This document shows positions 36,828-40,777 of a stretch of DNA of 40,777 bases, one piece after another. Under the pieces are notes generated by a model. That model ran no database searches, was not told the origin of the DNA, and was given only the letters and a program-made list of their open reading frames with translations. Numbering within the stretch: position 1 is the stretch's first letter; every line of letters starts with the position of its first letter. The position numbers and the translations under genes were made by a program. Where the stretch lies: NCBI GenBank assembly GCA_015657535.1, contig JADHZB010001028.1, positions 6,350-47,126 of the forward strand, given 5' to 3'. This stretch comes from Nephromyces sp. MM_2019. Its lineage: Eukaryota > Apicomplexa > Aconoidasida > Nephromycida.

Positions 36828-39166
36828 GTATATACAACACACACACCCAATACATACACTACATATAATACATACAATACACATTAAACACACTATACAT
36901 ACATTACATACAACACATACAATTCAGACACTACATACACTACACACAACACACACACTAAATACAACACACACTACATATAATACACACACTACATATA
37001 ATACACACACTACATATAATACACACTACTTACACAACACACATAATGCACACACACACACACACACACACATACCATTTCAAAATAATACATATTGAAC
37101 GCCAATATGTCTATATACACAACCTTCACAATACAATATACACACACACACATATATATATATAATCATTGTGTGTGTGTGTGTGTGTGTAGATCTGATC
37201 CATTAAATTTATATATAAGATCAAGAATTCCACAGTGTGTACTTACAACATTTCAATTACTTCGAAATTATCGACCCTCTTCATTAGCTATTTCATTCTT
37301 AGAATTATTACCTCTTAATAATGAATTAATAGGTTTCTTTGAACCTACTTACACACACATTAAAAATTTATTTATGGATGAACCTTGTTTACCTATATAT
37401 ACACACACACACACACATCATACACATCCTTATCTATACATTTGTAATGAATTTACAACATTTTATAATTCACACACACACACTCTAGATAAAGAATTAG
37501 CACATCCAATAGATACACATAGATCAGATATACACACACAATTAACAGACACACATACATCAGATAAACTCACACATCCAACAGATACATCAAATATACA
37601 CACACACACAGATACATTAGATATACATATACAAACAGATACATATCCAATGCCTATACCTAATACATCCACACACACACAGAATACATCTACACACACA
37701 CAGAATACATCTACACACACACAGAATACATCTACACACACACACAATACATCTACACACACACAGAATACATCTACACACACAGAGAATACATCTACAC
37801 ACACAGAGAATACATCTACACACACAGAGAATACATCTACACACACAGAGAATACATCTACACACACATTAGATAATATAAATAGAGTATGGTGTAAACC
37901 AAATAAGGTAATCTTACCTTATCTAAATATAAATGAATATAATACAAAATTACAAACTTCACACACATTAGAAAACATAAATAAATTTGGTACACACATT
38001 TCTGAATGGATAAGTATAATATATTTAGAAGATATATTACATTTATATTATTTACACACATTAGCCCTCAATTACATACACACACATCGTTTACACCAAA
38101 TATTTCAAATAAAACGATTTACACTATGGAATGCTATTGATTATGCATTATATTTATCTAAACATTTACACACAATTAAAGATAAAGAAAATGACGAAAT
38201 TAAATGTGTGTATATACACACACTTTACACATTTTTATTATTATTATATAATCTACACATTATTGATTCAAATGATATAGCTTTACACACACTTAAACAA
38301 ATACCCTTTCTTATTGATAATCAATTTCAACCTATTTCAATACAACAATATAAAGGTATATATATTTACACACACACACAACAAGAAATTGATGATTATA
38401 ATGAATTATCACACATTAACACACTCTTAACACATTATAATCTTCAACAATATCAAGCCAATTTCTTACACACTTCTATACTCAATGGTATGTATATATT
38501 TATATATATGTGTGTGTGTGTTGGGTGTGTGTTGGTTGTGTGTTGTGTGTGTGTTGTGTGTGTGTTGTGTGTTGTATGTGTATTGTGAATGTGTTGTGCG
38601 TGTATTGCGTATTGTTTATTGTGTGTATGTTGTGTATGTGTATATTCTCTGTGTGTGTATTATGGCTTACAATTTTATAGATATGAATTATATCAATGTA
38701 TTTATATATATAAATATAGATCAACACACAAATGTATATATATATTTATATATTATAGAATCAACAAAACAAGATCAAATTATTACTATACTTACAAAAT
38801 TGGGTGTAACTACACTCAATACACACCAATTTGTTATATCACATCTACTACCCCTCTTATCACACACTGAACATCACACACATTTGTCTGATGAACATTT
38901 TATACTCTTAACTACATTTGCATATAAAGCTGGAAATACACACCATTGTTGGAATAACCCAAAGTGAGTGTGTGTGTAATTCTACATCTATATATGTGCA
39001 TATATATATATATTTACACACACACATACACACACACATACACACACACACACACACACACTACACACACACACACTACACACACTACACACACGCACAC
39101 ACTACACACACTACACACACTACACACACACGTACACACACACACACACACGTACACACACACTAC

Positions 39167-39204
<38 letters not shown>

Positions 39205-40686
39205 CACACACTACACACACTACACACACACACATACACACACACACACACACATATATATATATTTTTATGTGTGTAGAAATGTAAAGAGTTTATCAGA
39301 GATATATTATAAGATGATGGATGGTTCAAGGGTAAAGTTATCAACACGTACACGATATATTACACACACATTATTTGAAGAGATAAATTGGTTATATATA
39401 TCTACACACATAAATAAGTGTGAGACACTTAATATAGATTATATAGATACAATTTCATATAGTCAATATCTTACACACAATCAATGTAAAGAATTATTTA
39501 TAGGCCATCTTAAACAAATTATTGCTACACATTTATTACCTATAAACTATAGTATAGAATTAAGATATATAGAAGATTTACACACATATAAATTTGATTT
39601 TGATACATTTATATTAATTAATAATAATGAAATTGAGGCCTCTACACATTTATATATGATAGAAGGTATAAAACATCTTACACACACATTATGTAAATTT
39701 TTAAGAGATATACAAGATATATATATATCACCTATAATTGATATATTATCAAAATTATCTACACACACATCATATATATTAAAATTTAATGATTATTTTT
39801 CATATGAATTTGATCAATGGATATACACACATCAAGATATACACACACATAATTTCTTATGGTATAAATATCTATATAAATTATTTGATATACATCAAGA
39901 TGATTTATTTGTTTATGATTATTCTACTATTGAATTTCACACACATGATAGCCCTATATCTATTTATAAACATAAATTAGATATATTGTTTTATTATCAA
40001 TTAAGATCATACACATGGTTACCCTCATGTATATTTACACACATTGATGATACTTATATATCTGATATACACATGGATCATTTATCTACTACACACACTG
40101 GTGATCTTTATTTACCTACTACACACATTTGTGATAGTTATATATCTACAATACCCACACAAGATATTACACACACACAAGATAATACACACACACAAGA
40201 TAATACACACACACAAGATAATCCACACACACAAGATAATACACACACACAAGATAATACACACACACAAGATAATACACACACACAAGATAATACACAC
40301 ACACAAGATAATCCACACACTATGAAAAACAATACACACACTACACAAAACAATACACACACTACACAAAATAATACACACATTACACAAAACAATACAC
40401 ACACTACACAAAACAATACACACATTACACAAAACAATACACACATTACACATAATAATACACACACACAAGATAATACACACACATATTATAAATATAT
40501 ACTCCCTATACCATACACACATTTTAATTATTATAAATTAATATCTATACGTTCATCCTATGAAATTATACCACCAACATTAACAAATTTAGAAATATTA
40601 GGGCCATGGGTTGAATATATTGATTTAAATTTATTTTACACACACACACATAAATTATCTACTACTACTACTACTACTACTACTAC

Positions 40687-40777
<91 letters not shown>
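28683..40777 (+). CDS. Giant SWIM zinc-finger plus NO VEIN/sacsin-type GHKL ATPase protein; at least 2695 codons, 3' end outside window
   Basis: Exons: 28683-29407, 29687-29966, 30312-31710, 32121-32248, 32781-33732, 34041-34133, 34670-36000, 36368-36546, 37193-38487, 38759-38963, 39280 to the right edge; all phases match. Residues 1-240 are rich in Gln, Asn, His and Thr. A SWIM-type zinc finger follows in exon 2 (C255-N-C257-x6-C264-S-H266). Exon 7 opens the ATPase domain: LKRLSADIYSSQTHLQMELL, then QNAEDN (N-box, about 1228-1233), NNECGF, ICDVGRSTK and KIGKFGIGFKSVF (G2 box). Exon 8 has FCYFPLRHFGFKFIIQANFR and TASRED, and exon 9 FLELLPLNNELIGFF; this succession is that of plant NO VEIN proteins. 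Such proteins are thought to be chaperone-like or DNA-linked ATPases; the role here is unknown. Thr-His repeat inserts fill loops throughout. It could also be called sacsin-like. Confidence 0.85.
30131..30193. repeat. 21-bp tandem repeat, three copies, in intron 2
   Basis: Three copies of a unit containing CATCATACATCAGACA lie within the CA-rich second intron of the giant gene, about 120 bases before the acceptor. The unit length is a multiple of three, but the segment is intronic. Confidence 0.8.
31799..31920. repeat. (TG)n/(AT)n tracts in intron 3 of the giant gene
   Basis: Two blocks of TGTGTG, each followed by an (AT)n run, lie just downstream of the donor at 31711. The block reads open as Cys-Val and Ile-Tyr, but the frame of exon 3 must be spliced out here to join the exon at 32121. 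Confidence 0.85.
32355..32735. repeat. CA-rich minisatellite in intron 4
   Basis: About 380 bases of almost pure A and C. The left half is a regular 16-base unit (CACACACACCACATAC) repeated about nine times; the right half is less regular with AACA and ACCA variants. It is open in several frames on both strands (Thr-His-Pro, Cys-Val), which explains long artefactual open frames. Confidence 0.9.
33436..33603 (+). repeat. Coding 24-bp repeat, seven units (EPITHTHI)
   Basis: Within exon 5 of the giant gene, an eight-residue unit ITHTHIEP is repeated seven times, two of them with TTHTHIEP. The unit is a multiple of three and all copies stay in frame, so number changes would not break the protein. 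It follows a basic and acidic helical region and probably forms a loop. Confidence 0.92.
34330..34668. repeat. Minisatellite of about 30-bp units in intron 6
   Basis: The unit is CACCCCTACACACACAT, followed by a TA run and CCCAC, and is repeated about nine times with slight length changes. It runs up to the acceptor of the ATPase exon (34669). It is open in frame with exon 7 in part, but the upstream exon joins cleanly across it. Confidence 0.9.
34939..35130 (+). repeat. Coding Thr-His/Asn repeat insert in the ATP-lid region
   Basis: Directly after ICDVGRSTKYTED and directly before MKIGKFGIGFKSVF, about 64 residues consist of TH, NNN and NTHTH units. In the family these two motifs are separated by a short glycine-rich lid of around ten residues. 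The insert therefore sits in the mobile lid over the nucleotide. Confidence 0.9.
35379..35650 (+). repeat. Coding 27-bp repeat, ten units (QDNN-x5)
   Basis: Ten units of nine residues alternate between two versions, QDNNINIHT and QDNNTHTHT. They lie in exon 7 between the ATPase core and a segment beginning KNMTLLWLPLKPE. Mixed order of the two versions suggests slippage or unequal exchange after they diverged. Confidence 0.93.
36560..37078. repeat. Tandem and microsatellite repeats in intron 8
   Basis: Four diverged copies of a roughly 55-65-base unit, each with a CA run, ATGTATATATATATG and TTTACGCATATACA, occupy 36565-36840. These are followed by irregular ACATAC and TAATACACAC repeats to about 37075. 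All are intronic. Confidence 0.88.
37661..37870 (+). repeat. Coding 21-bp repeat, ten units (NTSTHTQ/E/H)
   Basis: In exon 9, a seven-residue unit NTSTHTQ is repeated ten times; the last position is Gln, His or Glu. All copies are in frame. The Glu versions are clustered at the 3' end, which suggests local duplication. Confidence 0.93.
39007..39253. repeat. CA array filling intron 10
   Basis: About 240 bases of CA with TACACA and CGCACA variants. The donor side (GTGAGTGTGTGTG at 38964) and the acceptor side (TGTGTGTAG ending at 39279) both carry TG runs complementary to the array. Confidence 0.9.
40160..40475 (+). repeat. Coding 18-bp repeats (NTHTQD, then NTHTTQ)
   Basis: In the last visible exon, about nine units of NTHTQD or NPHTQD are followed, after MKN, by about seven units of NTHTTQN or NTHITQN. 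All stay in frame. Confidence 0.9.
40659..40777 (+). repeat. Coding poly-Thr then poly-Asn trinucleotide repeats at the right edge
   Basis: About nine ACT codons are followed by 30 AAT codons that run off the window. In the frame of the last exon they encode Thr then Asn. Asn repeats are common in AT-rich protist proteins. Confidence 0.92.

Noticed and set aside
39014..39353. Minus-strand Cys-Val-rich frames
   Set aside because: Antisense of the CA array in intron 10; no start context, no non-repeat content.

Overview
The window is nuclear DNA from an AT-rich, intron-rich protist, most likely an apicomplexan. The evidence is spliceosomal introns (GT...AG) in almost every gene, a Tic22-like apicoplast import protein with a signal-plus-transit-like leader, mitochondrial genes with introns, and single-copy salvage genes of the apicomplexan type. 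The genus cannot be fixed from sequence alone. All gene models below were spliced by hand; each was required to give an open frame and a whole number of codons.

Layout from left to right: (1) 1-3057, the 3' half of a mitochondrial adrenodoxin/ferredoxin reductase (FDXR), plus strand. (2) 4700-10904, a 14-exon gene for a 941-residue all-helical, armadillo-like protein of unknown function, plus strand. (3) 12671-11222, a 5-exon gene for a 129-residue putative mitochondrial protein, minus strand. (4) 14260-15063, single-exon deoxyribose-phosphate aldolase, plus strand. (5) 16641-15505, Tic22-like protein, minus strand. (6) 18179-17621, complex III subunit QCR9, minus strand. (7) 22934-18571, about 25 small exons for a 959-residue protein with an ARM-like region, a beta-rich (Spt16-like) domain, a disordered linker and a C-terminal coiled coil, an architecture that resembles the meiotic axis protein SYCP2/Red1. 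(8) 23228-24806, ten-exon uracil-DNA glycosylase, plus strand, divergent from (7). (9) 26588-24940, four-exon uridine phosphorylase, minus strand. (10) 28683 to beyond the right edge, a giant (at least 2695 codons) plus-strand gene with a SWIM zinc finger and a NO VEIN/sacsin-type GHKL ATPase domain.

The window has two kinds of DNA. From 1 to about 14 kb and from about 27 kb to the end, introns, spacers and, in the last gene, exons are saturated with CA/TG dinucleotide tracts. In the giant gene they are translated as long in-frame Thr-His runs and in tandem repeats of 18-27 nt. From about 15 to 27 kb these tracts are nearly absent and the introns of the SYCP2-like and UNG genes are mostly short (50-90 nt). 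Several of those introns can only be removed if AAG is accepted as the 3' splice site.

Functionally, uridine phosphorylase and deoxyribose-phosphate aldolase are linked through pentose phosphates of nucleoside salvage, and UNG releases uracil from DNA. FDXR, QCR9 and the 129-residue protein are mitochondrial, and Tic22 points to an apicoplast. I see no RNA genes, CRISPR arrays or mobile elements.
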